64,000 bases of DNA. Source: Zymoseptoria tritici IPO323 (lineage: Eukaryota; Ascomycota; Dothideomycetes; Mycosphaerellales; Mycosphaerellaceae). Within the stretch, counting starts at the first letter, position 1, and each line of letters opens with the position of its first letter. The stretch is from contig NC_018207.1 of assembly GCF_000219625.1 (NCBI RefSeq), positions 620,001-684,000 on the forward strand, given 5' to 3'. The translations under genes and the position numbers were made by a program. This document shows, one piece after another, positions 43,002 through 54,450 of this stretch. The notes under the pieces are model-generated. The model was not told the DNA's origin, searched no databases, and saw nothing but the letters and a program-made list of their open reading frames with translations.

Positions 43002-43593
43002 ATCTGCCCTTTCAACGTGGTATACGCTTGGGCTTTCGAAGAACAATTTGTTCGGCTTGAGTTGGCATGTCTGTTGAGAAAGATTGCTAATTTATATTGG
43101 AATTGAGGGCGTTGACTTTCTGTTTTGGTCTCTTCCGTCTTCCAATCAATGTGTTGGTGGTACGGAGTTGGTAAGTGAAGTCGAAGTCATATAGAACTAC
43201 TTTGAGGAAGCCTCGTCTCGAGGCACTCTGTTCGCCCGCATTCTTAGCTGGACCCTGCAGACGCCCCTTTGTGGTCTCGAATCTCTGGATTCCAGGTTGC
43301 TTCAATTCGTGGAGCTCCCTCTAGTTCTGTCTCTCCACCAAAACATCATCTTGCTGTCAACCGACCTGCACAATCTCCATTCACTGTCGCGAATTGCCGG
43401 AACACCCAGACGGCACGACAGCCACGACTAACTGCGATTATTACTCCCTCCGCGCAATTCCCACCGAAGACGACAGCTGTCAGCAAGATTCACGAGAGCT
43501 CCAAGAAACGATTCCGAACGATCAAGAGGTGAAATTGCAGCGGAAGATAGTGGTGGAAACGACGCGTCGAAACAAGCAATACAACAAGCAAAC
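43002..43593. promoter_or_regulatory. Divergent promoter interval, mlh3 / Ser-Gly-rich protein gene
   Basis: 592 bp between divergent start codons. No real open frame; no site assigned. Shared promoter inferred from spacing. Confidence 0.4.
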
Positions 43594-44929
43594 ATGGCTA
43601 CGGCCGAAGTGAGCAGCACTCCGCAGGGTAAGCGATCCAAGTCCTATCCTCCCCTCGATATGTCCACTGACCATGTCTCCTCCAGACCGACCACATCGTC
43701 GCCGTCCGTTCGCGAACCTCGTCAAGCGCTTAGCCAACTTCAAAAATGGCGATGACAAGGACAAGAAGAATAAAAAGCTCGGCAAAAACAACCCATACCC
43801 TCTATCGGCAGTCCAACAGCCATCACAAGAACCTCCCGCCAGACCTCAACGATCCGTGAGCATCCATCAAGCCTACTCTTCCGCCTCGTTCGGATCTGTG
43901 CCTACAAACACAGCTCCCGAACATGATCGCCCCGCACCGTCTCATTCAAACAAGTCCGGCGCACCGACAGTCGCAAATACTGTGCATTCTGATGCCGCAA
44001 ACTCGGGCGCGGCCACCACAACCACTGCGGCGGGCGCTACGGATGGGACAAACGGAGGCGGCAACAGCACTTTCTCTTCGCCAGCCCACTCAGTACGCTC
44101 TTTGACGACAACTCTCACGACGATCCAGTCAACGAACAATACCTCCACTCCAACCAACCATACCACCCATGACTCCTCACAACCCATGGGTTCGAATTTC
44201 TCCCACCAATATCCTGTTTCCACTCAGACCGCCTCTGCGATCCCGCGACATCTCCACGACACTTCCTCCCAGCCAGGAGGTCCTCCCACGACATACACCT
44301 CCGCAACAGCCAATAACCTCCTCACCGACAACGCATCCATCCTCACCCTCGCCTCATCTAGCAAGCGTAGGCGAAGAAGAAGTATGGACACCGATGCCTC
44401 CGTTCGTGCACTCGCCCCGTCGTCAGTCTTCGGCGGTAGTCGCGAAAGTCTGCCACTCAGCGTGCTGTCCGGGAATGAGGTCAGGAATAGCATGAGCGGA
44501 ATGCCCACAGGCGCAGGCGAAAGAGCAAGCATCTACTCCTCAAGCGGACTCATCGCAAGCGAGAGGAATTCATACTACAGCAAACAACAACAAGACGCCA
44601 AGTCGCTTCGGTCGGTCAGCAATCTCCGCGGCATGGGAGGAGGTGCGGTCACGCCCACGTCCGCGCCAGGTGGAGGACTTGGTGGAGCGCAAGCTGATGA
44701 TGCGAGGAGCTTCTCCATGCGCTCGGGACATGGTGGAGGTGAGGGCAGGTTTGGAGCGGATGCGAGGAGTTTGAGGAGTTTGGATGCGAGGAGTGGGTTG
44801 AGCTTGGGAGAGAGCACGTATGCAGGAGGTGGGACTGGAGGCGCAATACATGCGAGAAATGGGAGTTTGAGCGGCATCGTGGCAGAGGAGGTGGGCAGGC
44901 CACAGCACCAGGACGATGAGAGGGATTGA
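43594..44929 (+). CDS. Conserved Ser/Gly/Thr-rich protein of unknown function
   Basis: Two exons, 43594-43627 and 43686-44929, 1278 nt, 425 aa; the intron 43628-43685 has a GTAAGC donor and a CTCCAG acceptor and keeps phase. After MATAEVSSTPQ comes a basic patch (RPHRRRPFANLVKRLANF) and a Lys-rich stretch. A long Ser/Thr/Asn/Ala-rich region with no predicted fold follows. The block KRRRRRSMDTDASVRALAPS with a following FGGSRESLPLSVLSG, and the ERNSYYSKQQQDAKSLRSV block, look like conserved islands shared by Pezizomycotina proteins. No domain, membrane segment or enzyme motif is seen. Some databases give similar proteins a cation-channel name; nothing here supports that. Confidence 0.8.
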
Positions 44930-45639
44930 AGGGCATGATGTGGCTGGCCTGTATGAGGTGACGAACCTTCAAAGATGTGATACGTACTGAAGACGACGAA
45001 CGAAGGCGGTCGGGTTGACGAAGAGCTCGTGATCACCACGGCTCTGCGCTGCCCTGCTAAGCTTGTACGATACGAACGAAGACTGCATCCACAGATGCTC
45101 GGAAAGCCAAGTCTCCTGTTCGAAGTTCTTCCAAACTGTTGAAGTCAAGCAATGCAGCACATCGATGCAGATCCTTTGGGAATCTGGCATGTGAGCATCA
45201 TTATTCGAAGCGATATTTCGCTCCGGGACAGATCGTCGCAAATATATCTTCTCTCGCGTGTGTAATACATTCAGTACCAGCTTCGCTATCACGGACCCTC
45301 TCACTAACACTACCGTCTCGCCAATGAACATTTGAAACCGTTGCATGTGCAAATAAATTAAGGTTTACCCTCTCGAATTAGCGTCCCCCCAATCCCTCTC
45401 GGCGCGTCTGCCGCAATCCGCATTCAAGGGAAACACAACCTCACTCGACACCAACCACACCACACCGCGCCAGCAAATACCATAGTACTACCCACCAGTA
45501 CTGCCGTTCCTTATCCAACCTAGCACATTCATTATTCACCACAGCTTCGACAGTATCCGCTCACCTGCACACCACCGCTGGCGCGACTCCGCCCCATTCC
45601 AACCCGCAAATACCACCACTACGCCCACCGACGGCAACA
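44930..45639. other. Gene-free interval
   Basis: 710 bp between two plus-strand genes. The plus side from 45380 to 45630 is C/A-rich, like a fungal promoter and 5' leader for the CFEM-like gene. Nothing else recognised. Confidence 0.5.
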
Positions 45640-46280
45640 ATGTTTACCACCAAACTCACCACCCTCGCCCTCTTGACCGCCTCTCTCGCAAATCTTACCT
45701 TCGCAGCCCCGCCCGCCTGCGTCATCGGCGCAGTAAACACCCAATCCAACCCCCACGACATCGCAGCCGTGTGTAAAGCGCAGGAAGTCCAGGATTCGAT
45801 CACGAAGAACTGTGGAAACGCACAGGAAGCGGCGCAGAAGTATTTCAGTGAGGTGTGCAAGGATGCGGGTGTAACGGTTTGTGAGTATACCTGTGGCATA
45901 TCTGTGCCTTGCGCTCCGGGGTTGTTTGTAGGAAGAGATCGCTGACATTTATGGTGGATGATGTAGCTGCGACAGTGCAGAACGACGACTCCAACTCTTC
46001 TTCCTCCAACTCCAGCTCTTCATCGTCTTCGTCTTCGAGTGACGACGGTATGAGTATGTTACATCTCCTCCCTTCGGCAGAAACAAGCCACTAACCTCCC
46101 TTTTCCTACCATGTAGTCCCGACCGGAACTTCCAGTGCTACGAACGAAGCCCAAGCCACGCGCTCCTCCAGCAGCGGCAGCGAAGCGAACCCCACCGCCA
46201 CGGGCGGTGCGGCGAGAGTGGGTTTGGAGGTTGTGGGATTGATGGCTGTTGGACTCTTCGGAACATTGGCTGTGCTGTAG
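45640..46280 (+). CDS. GPI-anchored CFEM-like cell-wall protein
   Basis: Three exons, 45640-45880, 45967-46047 and 46117-46280, 486 nt, 161 aa; introns have GTGAGT and GTATGA donors and TAG acceptors. The signal peptide is about residues 1-22 (MFTTKLTTLALLTASLAN start, cut after TFA). The mature part opens APPACVIGAVNTQSNP and has four cysteines (C-X17-C-X12-C-X14-C), fewer than the eight of classical CFEM domains. A Ser-rich stalk encoded by exon 2 follows, then a C-terminal hydrophobic tail (VGLEVVGLMAVGLFGTLAVL) after a small-residue TGGAA site, which fits GPI attachment. Probably a cell-wall or membrane-anchored surface protein; haem binding, known for some CFEM proteins, cannot be claimed here. 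Confidence 0.86.
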
Positions 46281-47017
46281 GAGCGAGGATTATGGGAGGG
46301 CGATGTGGGAGACAGCGAAGAGAGAACGTGTCAGGGAGCACTGGAAAGTTATACCAAGACACCGCTTCAGGCCGAGCGCGGAGATACCGCGATGCGGAAT
46401 GACGACAGGATTCGGAGAGAATCATACCACGGCAGGAAAATCACCAGAAGCGCTGTATGCAGGATATATGGCGTTCTGGGCCAGGAATTGAAAGTTCCAC
46501 TTTTCATTCCGACATTCTCATGGACCATCTCTGCTCCACCGACGCATTTTCAGAAATGTCTCTCCCTGATCATAACTTGATCGTGAAGCGTATCATCGTC
46601 TTTCGGAGAGTCGAATCCGTTTGGTATATCGTATTGGTATCGCATCGCATCGCATCGCACCGCACGCTGTATATCTCACCAATCGCTCGAGAGCTCCAGT
46701 ATCAAATCCCTTCGATAATCATCAACCCGCCGGTGTGCTCGTTTACGAGGCCGTCGCAGCCGATGTTTGCTTCGAATCGAAGCGCCTCGCAGCGCTCTCG
46801 CGGCGGTGGTGTCCGCCGAGGAAATGCAAAGCACAAGAACCCGTCTATTCGCTCGCTTGTGTCGTCAATCCAGAAACCCAGATGCACCTCGCTCGAGATC
46901 CCGTCCCACCTCAATCTGGTATAGCACAGCTCGCCCAACGCATGCTTCCTGATCCACCTCAAGCCATCCGTTCGCCGAGTATGATTGACCGATGCTTTCG
47001 TTCATCATTCCATCGCT
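46281..47017. other. Convergent 3' interval with a 5-bp microsatellite
   Basis: 737 bp between convergent stop codons of the CFEM-like and NCBP3-like genes. A (CGCAT)n run lies at 46641-46665. Open frames are short and without domains. Confidence 0.5.
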
Positions 47018-48579
47018 TCAGCCCCTCCCACCCCTGACACCCTCCCTCGCCCTCCGATCGAACAAATCCGGCGGCGGCATGGCACTCTTACTCGCGCCGA
47101 GAATCGAGAACCCCGAACTACCCCTCCCTCGAATCTGGAACCCATCATCGCCACCATTCTCCTCCGTCAGGCGTCCATTCTGGTTCACGCGTCCTCGATT
47201 CTTCGCCATCAAATCCCCGCCATTCCTCTGCCCACTATTTCGCGATCCGCCATTCCGACCATACGAGTCCCTCTCGTCGCTCATATCGAACCGTCCGATC
47301 GCGCTGACGACTTCCTCCGCGCGAATGTCTTTCGCTTCTTGTCGACGATGGCCGGCTTTGTCGGGGAATAACTCCTTGACAGCTGGAGCCGTAGAGCCCT
47401 TGTTCGCGAACAGCTCGATGGGAGCTTTCCGCGATGGCGGAGGAGATCGTACGCGTCCTCCTGGTGCGAGTTCGGATCCGGTTCTGCGGTGAGCGAAGAG
47501 GTCCGCCCGCAACTCTGCTCGTGCGCCGTAATTCTCTGCTGTGGAGCGAGGGCGTGCGGGAGGCGGAGTGCGATGTCGAGCTGTTTGGCGGTAGGGTTGG
47601 TCTTCGGTGAAGCCGTAGCGGCCGTCGCCGTCGCGGACTGGTGAGGCGGAGCGGTTGCGGAGACGGCCGTCGGGGCGGGAGTTGGGCAGGAGATCGGAGG
47701 AGGAACGGCGGGAGGTGGCGCTGTGATTGCGAGGGGCGCGGTTGGCGAAGAGATCTTCTCCATTGCGGGGTCGACGGGAGCGGTCGCTGCTGGGAGCTGT
47801 GGGAGTGATACGGGCTTTGATAGAGGCGGGATCATCGTCGTAGAGGTTGACGTCGAATGTGGGTTCAATCGTAGAGCTTCGACGGCGGCGAGGACGGTCG
47901 TAGCGGTCGTCTTGGTAGCCTCCACCACGTCGATAGCCATTACCTCTACCTCGTCCGCGGAGTCCTCCTCGGCGCGGTCTGCTCTCTGGATCGAGCTCGG
48001 GATTGTTGAGGTAGAATTTGCTGTATTTCGACGCACCGACTGGCTTGACATCTGTCGCGACGGCTAGACGGACGTAGAGGTCGACATCCGGATGTGTGAG
48101 CAGTTGCTGAGCGCGGCGTGGTTCGAGAGGGTCGTCGGTGGGTGTGAGGGCGAAAGCTTTGAGTGCAGCCGCGGCGATATCTCCAGAAGCGTAGACAATG
48201 TTTGCAGAGGAATCGTTGACCCATTCGATCTTGACGTGTGATTCGGAGGGAAAGTGGTCATGTGTGAAGTTCTCAATGTCCTGTGTCTGCAGTGTCTCGA
48301 GGCCTGAGATGTGGATTTTGTGCGGAAGGATCTCTTGACCACCATCTTGCAGCTCGCCATCTTCCACCGTCATCATCGCGTCGGTGTCGTTGTCAGGCTG
48401 TAAGGCGGATGGCAGCTGTGCATCTTGTCAGCGGTCGTTCGGGGGTGTGCTGCTGCCTCCGTGCGCATGCGTACCGCGCTCAATGCTGCCGTGCCGGCTT
48501 GAAGACGCGCGAGCTCCTCATCGTTGTCCATATCCAACTCAAAGTCCATGTCGACGTCCATGCTCGTGTCGGCCGCCAT
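47018..48579 (-). CDS. NCBP3-like RNA-binding protein (DUF2414 type)
   Basis: Two exons, 48579-48475 and 48397-47018, 1485 nt, 494 aa; the intron 48398-48474 has a GTACGC donor, CTGAC branch and CAG acceptor. An acidic start (MAADTSMDVDMDFELDMDND) precedes an RRM-like domain at about 60-115: KIHISGLETLQTQDIENF, then HVKIEWVNDSSANIVYAS. The IEWxxDSSxNIV block is the hallmark of NCBP3 and fungal DUF2414 proteins. A YSKFYLNNPELDPE motif, an RG/RGG-rich region and an Arg/Ser-rich tail with repeated DLFANR-type motifs follow. Human NCBP3 binds the mRNA cap complex and supports mRNA export; a nuclear mRNP role is therefore likely here. Confidence 0.85.
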
Positions 48580-49467
48580 TGTGAGGCTGTGTTCGTATTC
48601 GCGACGCTGCTTGCGGGGGTGTGGTCAAGGGGTGGTGCTGTCTGGTGATGTGGGTTGTCAGTGGGGATGTCGGAAGGTGTGACGGTCTGCGAGGGCGATG
48701 ATGGCGGTGAGGTCGATGGCGAGGCGAGTCGGCGGAGGTGGAGGTGGAGGTGGAGGTGGAAGTGAAGGAGAAGGATGAAAGATGAAAGAGTGACGACCAA
48801 CCAAGTCGAGGATCTCCCGCTCCGGCGTGAAGCTGCAGCCAAGCTAGGAGCCAACGTGGCTAGCTCAAGGTTTGTTAAACTCTACCTAATCCCCGCATGT
48901 GAGTGAGTGGGGGCCGATATGAGTGAACATCTCATTCATTCACTCTTGGCATGTGACTGAGTCAAAGATTCATGGTATTCTCGGTATAGCATGTGAAGAT
49001 CCTCCGCCAGAGAATCTGTATGAGCTTTACATAACCCCGACGTCACTCATCCAGATTGTTTTCCAGCATTTGTCAACTGTGGCAATCTGTGGCGCAGTAA
49101 AGCAAGGTCAACCTTGCCCAACCCTCGTATCTCCTGCTGAAAATTCGACATACCTTGTCTTCGAAGGTCTCGTGGCTCACTTCTCGAAGGCTTGGAAGGA
49201 AGGTCATCCTTGGAGAAGCCCATGTTCGCCGAGCCCGAGTACGTAGTCCGAGGTCGCTGCATTGTTGTGCCAAGAGGACTTTCCCTGTCTGCACAATCTG
49301 CAACTTCCGATCCGAGCCGCGATCTCCCTCCCGCTGTCGACTGTGCTTCGTAGCCAGTCCTGAAGACCGTGGTACTTTTGACTCGACCGTGAAGCTCCAG
49401 GCCTGCCATTCCGGGCTCTCCCAATCTTCATCTTCATCATCAGAAACACACCATGCGACCCGCTTGC
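48580..49467. other. Gene-free interval
   Basis: 888 bp holding the NCBP3-like promoter and the MED18 3' flank. The minus frame 49073-49471 starts only with TTG, overlaps the end of MED18 and has no domain. An imperfect inverted repeat of GAGTGAA type lies near 48930-48955. Nothing else recognised. Confidence 0.45.
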
Positions 49468-50295
49468 TCAAACTCCCCTCACCCTAACATCCAAACTCAA
49501 CCGATCGCCCGCCTTCAAATCCACACACCCCTCCATCCCCTGCCTAAACCGTTCCAACTCCCTCTTCCCTCGTTCCAACACCTCCGCTCCCGCCCCCTCC
49601 TCAACCCTCACGGTGGCATCCACAATCCAACTCCCACTCTCGTCCACCGGCTTCAGATCCTGCCTTTGCGGCGGCGAAGCTTCGACGGCCTCTTCACCAC
49701 TAGCGTTGCCTTCGCTTGCGGATGAGGCGTAGTATAGTCGATACACTCGGATGACGATATTTCCGTGCACGAAGCGGTGGCCGAGGAGTATGTATTGGTA
49801 CTTGTAAGCGTATAACGAGGGAGTGGTAAGGCGGAGGAGGATCTGAGGAGTTGCTGGGGTGAGGGCAACTTCGCGGACGATATAGGGAGCTGCGGTTTGG
49901 CCTGGACGAGTGGCGGTTGTGGAGGCTGAGGGGGTTTGTTCGGTGCGTAGGTGCCAGGGGATGGATTTGCTTTCCTGAGGAGTAGTGAAGGTGGACTTGT
50001 TTTGCGAGAGCTGGAGGGAGCGGACGAGTTGTTCGTAGGAGGGACGTTTGGATTGTTGGGGTTGTTGCTTCGTTTGAGCTTGCTAGGGATACTGTTAACA
50101 TTGATGTGATTGGAAGAAAACATAGGAACGTCTTACCTTCTTGGAAATGGCCACTTCAGGGACTTTGACTTGCGCGAAGATCAGGCGCTGCTCGCAGATG
50201 TCGACGGGTTGGGTGCCTGTTACGCCCGCAAGGATGTTGAGTACTTGCGCTTCGCGAAGGGCTGGAAGCTGCGAGAAAGAGACTAGTTCGTGCAT
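49468..50295 (-). CDS. med18: Mediator complex subunit 18 (Med18/Srb5)
   Basis: Two exons, 50295-50137 and 50082-49468, 774 nt, 257 aa; the intron 50083-50136 has a GTAAGA donor, a TTAAC branch and a CCCTAG acceptor. The start MHELVSFSQLPALREAQVLNILAGVTG matches the Med18 N terminus, with QRLIF shortly after. The second exon begins Gln-rich (QAQTKQQPQQSKRP), then has a YEQLVRSLQ block, an RPGQTAAPYIVREV block and a YAYKYQYILLGHRFVHGNIVIRVYRLY beta-rich core. It ends with a DLKAGDRLSLDVRV motif, the family's usual C terminus. Med18 sits in the Mediator head with Med20 and Med8, contacting RNA polymerase II and termination factors. Confidence 0.9.
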
Positions 50296-50937
50296 GTTGG
50301 CGGAGTGGCTGGATCAATGTCGCAGGATTGGTGAGTGGATGCTGTTGTATCAATCCGGTATCGTTGTCTCGGTTGCAGCGGGTCGGATTTCCAGTAAGCA
50401 AGCGCACGCTCGGAAGGAAGTCTCGGTGATGATGTGAATGATGGCACGACAAAGAGCGCGACGGGAGGAGAAGACGAGGGACTTTGCGGCTCAATGTGCT
50501 TTGGTAGTCTCATCCTTCAGTCCCCCGAACAACCAGAATGCTTCGACATTGGCGTCCAATTCAATCTCAGAATCATTCACTTGACGCTCCAATGGTCGAT
50601 CAAATAGGAAGTTGCAGTGATAATTAAGGTTGCTTCGGTTTGTTGGTCTCTGTCATGTGCAAATGGACGGGACCTTCCGGCTCCGACTCCGGTCCGCCTC
50701 ACATCATCCGGGCGATCTCGGGCAGCACCTCGGCGATTTTCTCGACCAGCTTGGAGCTCTCTCCATCACATCACATCATCCGCGTTTCCTCCGCCCTGCT
50801 CTCGCGAACCTGGTTCACATTGTTCGAGACTCCGACAACAACATACAGCTCGACAATCACAACACTCTCCGCTCGCCGATCCTCTGACACCACTCGACCG
50901 ACCTCATCCAGCAACGACCACCGACACCTCATCAACC
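50296..50937. promoter_or_regulatory. Divergent promoter interval, med18 / kgd4
   Basis: 642 bp between divergent start codons. The plus side near 50780-50930 is C/A-rich, as expected for a fungal 5' leader. No specific site assigned. Confidence 0.4.
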
Positions 50938-51430
50938 ATGCAATCCACCCTCCGCCTTCTCCATCGCGAGCCCATGATTCGCTTCCTAGGCAAGCGCTCT
51001 CTACCTCAAAGTAAGCAACATTTCACAACCTCACCTCCCTCCACTCCACGACCTAGCCAAAGAACTACCACAGAACTAACACTCATTCCCAACAGAAGTT
51101 GACCACGCACCCCACCCCCACCCCGCCTCTCCCACGCCATCCCTCCCACAATCCTTCGCCTCCTACCGCGAACGCGCAATCCAACACGGACCTCTCAAAG
51201 GCTCCCAGACATCCTCTGCAACCTCCTCCGCAGCAGCAGCGCCGGGATCTTCGGTATTGTCGCCTTACGGAGCTATTGGCGGTAAGAGCGCAAGGGAATT
51301 GGGCCCGATTAAGATTGGAAAGGGAGAGTTTGCGACGAGAGCGGAGTTGCCACGACGGTTTCAGGCGACGCCTTGGACGGAAGCGGAGATTGAGGCGGTG
51401 GAGAGTGGAGGGGCGAGTTTGTTCGCTTGA
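50938..51430 (+). CDS. kgd4: 2-oxoglutarate dehydrogenase subunit Kgd4 (Ymr31)
   Basis: Two exons, 50938-51010 and 51096-51430, 408 nt, 135 aa; the intron 51011-51095 has a GTAAGC donor and an ACAG acceptor. The N terminus (MQSTLRLLHREPMIRFLGKRS) is basic and lacks acids apart from one Glu, a mitochondrial presequence merging into the conserved MIRFLGKR motif. Next come VDHAPHPHPASPTPSLP, an SFASYRERAIQHGPL block, and the C-terminal AELPRRFQATPWTEAEIEAVESGGA that matches the yeast Ymr31 end. Kgd4 recruits the E3 (lipoamide dehydrogenase) subunit to the 2-oxoglutarate dehydrogenase complex in the mitochondrial matrix; it was once named a mitoribosomal protein. Confidence 0.9.
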
Positions 51431-53598
51431 GGCAGGATTGAGGACTGAGAGTTTAGGAATGAGGATGATTTGAGAAGATGTGGACTGAGGAGGTTCTGAG
51501 AGCAGGCGATGTCGGACAGAGAAGCACCCGTGTGTACAGCTGGGTCGCAGCCAGGACGTGGAGAAGGAGCATGAACGAAGGCGATTGAGCTCGTACCGAT
51601 GGGAGTCATACAGGCTGAAAAGCGATCTGAAGGAGCTAGCTGCCGGGGCGATGGTCTCGCACCGTCTGGGAAAGAGCGAGTGTATATATCTACGAGGGAC
51701 CACGAAGATATCATTGGAAGAAGAACGACCACATATTTACTCATCCTCATTCCCCGTTCGATGGACTTTGGAATACACACGCTTGCTAAAAAGAACGTCC
51801 AGACAGGAAGCGGCAGAATCGAAAGCATTCTCCTGTGGACACTACTACTGAAGTAGGTAAGGCAGCAAGTGACGCTCTGCTGCCGGCCAATCCACTTTCG
51901 AAGAGACAATGAGAAGTCCGGCTGACATGTTAGTGAATCAGAAGCTCTATGAGAAATCCTTACAAGAGAATTCACAATGTCCCGCCTGGGACGCTGCACT
52001 AGACGCTGGCAAGACATCCCACGCGCGAACTCCCGATACCGTTCACTCGTACCGCCGTATCGCTCGATCCAGACGAGCAGAAATATGCATGGTCCCCGGT
52101 TCTGCTCAGGATGAACTACATCACAAGCGATTTCAGCTGCGACATCTGCAGCTTCCTCTCACGGTCCATATGCGCTGCTCGAAAGACCTGATCCGCCCGC
52201 ACGATCCCGCTACCCTCACGTCGTCGATACAAACCCGCATCTTCGAAGCCGCGAATCGCAGAAGCCAGGCGCTGCAACATTCTCATACTTCACCTTTCGT
52301 CGTGACTTCGAACTCTGCAAGGTATCTTTTGCAATTCTGTGGGACTGTGGCTATGCCTGTTTCTCAAGCTTGAGAAAGACTACTCGCTCACTCGAATTCG
52401 TTCAAGACTGTCACATGATGATGAATCGATCTCGCTGGCTTGGAGCGATGCGAACTCGAGAAGAAGACAATTGATTGAGCAAAATGTTCCCCAGCGCTCC
52501 TCTTTCTTTTCTCCTTCATCACCTCTAGTCCTGCGGTCGCATTTTAATACTCTGCGTCAGCTATCGACAATACACCAGCACGACAGCCTCTCCGATCATG
52601 GGCGACGTGCTTTCCAAACCAGCCAATGCTAAGCCCATACCCCAGCGCACAATCTGGTCAGTCCTGGTGAACGACACCTCTGGCAATTACCGGCTGCACA
52701 CAATCTACCTGCATCCTTTCGCTACCGGCAGGAAGTTGGCATTGCACTGCAAGCGGAACTGATGCAAGACGTCTCTGGCTTAGGAATGAGACTGGCTGCA
52801 ACATCGACCAGGCTGTGATCGAAGCGTATCAAAAGTGGCATGTCACTAGCGATATGACACTGTTGGCGATGACCGTCAACACTTTGGTCAACTACGGGCA
52901 GCGCGGGCCATCCTATGCACAACCAACTCTATGATCGGGAAATGGACTATGCACGCTTTCCTTGAATACTTGTGCCAGGACGCATGTATAGAAATTTGCA
53001 TAGACGCATGTACGAAGCTGATCTGGGTCCATCTTTGTCGATTCACCAGTCGCCATCTGTTCGGTGCTTTGTCCTGGCGTATTTGCGCTGCTCAATTGTC
53101 ACTCTGACTCGCACTTACGATCCCAAGATTCTCTTCCTACTCTGCTCTACACTCTTGTTGTCCATGGGTATCTTCTCCACCGTCGTGACCTGCTTCGGCT
53201 ACACCTGTCGCTGCCATCGACGGCTTCCCCAAATCGAGCTCAACAACGTCGGGAGAAGAGACAAACTTCCGAAGATCTTCCTTCGGGCGCCAGCAATGTG
53301 ACGTACGGAGCAAACTTGGGAGCGTATACATGTACTTCGCCACCTTGCAAATTCGGTAGACCATGTCGCCGTCTTCCTTGCGCAGGTATCGGCATTATGT
53401 CCACGGCATCCTGATCCGGGTGCGTCGTCGGGAGCAGACACGACTTCATGCTTTTGCGAGATCCTCTGCCGGTGTACGCCCGATATCCTGCATACTAAGA
53501 CATCCACCTGGGGAGCATGCGTACGATGACGGCCTGTTGCCGTATGCTTTTATGCAACCCAAAGCCTGCGATATTGAATGTCGCCACGACTACCCTGC
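51431..53598. other. Interval between kgd4 and the right transposon block; one possible micro-gene
   Basis: 2.2 kb of normal composition. A 54-codon plus frame, 52598-52762 (MGDVLSKPANAKPIPQR start), follows an AT-rich TTTTAATA element by about 60 bp and looks more gene-like than its neighbours, but no family is recognised. The plus frame 52972-53301 has one hydrophobic stretch but no convincing start or splice context. Neither is claimed as a gene. Confidence 0.4.
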
Positions 53599-53614
53599 AT
53601 AAGAGGGAAAATTC
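53599..53614. repeat. Left copy of a 16-bp direct repeat flanking the LINE
   Basis: ataagagggaaaattc occurs here and, identically, at 60187-60202. The bases on either side differ. This is the expected target-site duplication of a non-LTR retrotransposon. Confidence 0.65.
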
Positions 53615-54450
53615 CCCTATGGGAGGGAAACAATTCATGCTTTTGAGCTAAATTGGCGACCGATCTAGGGAGTAACAGGTTGTCGGCCGCCTGTCACTTC
53701 TGAGCGCATTATCGTTGCCTCTCCGTAGACGCTCTAAGGGATTAATTAGCTAAGTCTCGCGACCGAAACTAAGCGAAATGAACGATATAAACCTACACTA
53801 ACAGGATGCTAGGCAATTAACGCCTTTCGCCCTCTGTTCTTCGCTACGTCCCTCCTAATTTCTACGGAATCGACAGACCTCTATAATTTAGACTATCTGG
53901 TCTTAATTTAACGTTTGTGCGTTTTCTAGCTAAGAGATTCTCTTATTCCCGACGGGAATAATAGGGTTACTCTAGTTAGAAAACCTCGATCTCCGTAGTA
54001 ATTTCGATACGAGGTATGCTAATTAATAGCGTAATGTTCCGAGATTACTAGGCTATACACCTATTAGGCCTACTAAAAGGATTAGCAGTGCTCCGTACAA
54101 GGGGGTTAAACCCTACAAAAAGCCTCCGAATTAATAAAGAAGTACAACCGAAGTATACACCGATCTGTAGCCCCCTAGCGATTATTAGACTATCGATGTC
54201 TTAGCCTCGGCATACGCATACTTTAGAAAAAGTTATAATAGAGTAGGGCCGCGCATCCGTTAATAGACAGTTTACTAAGAATTAACCGCGAGCCTCGCCT
54301 ATTAACAAATTATCTTTAAACTTCCGAGCCTAGCCTGCCCTACCTAAACTAAAAGCCGGATTAAAACAAGGCACTACCGCTTAGTCTAAAATAACTACCT
54401 CGCAACAAGCCGCTCTAATTACACCTAATTGTTAGAGCCCTTTTGCTAAA

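Noticed and set aside
43002..43046. Upstream extension of mlh3
   Set aside because: The extension would start with TTG; the first ATG at 43001 gives a normal MLH3 N terminus.
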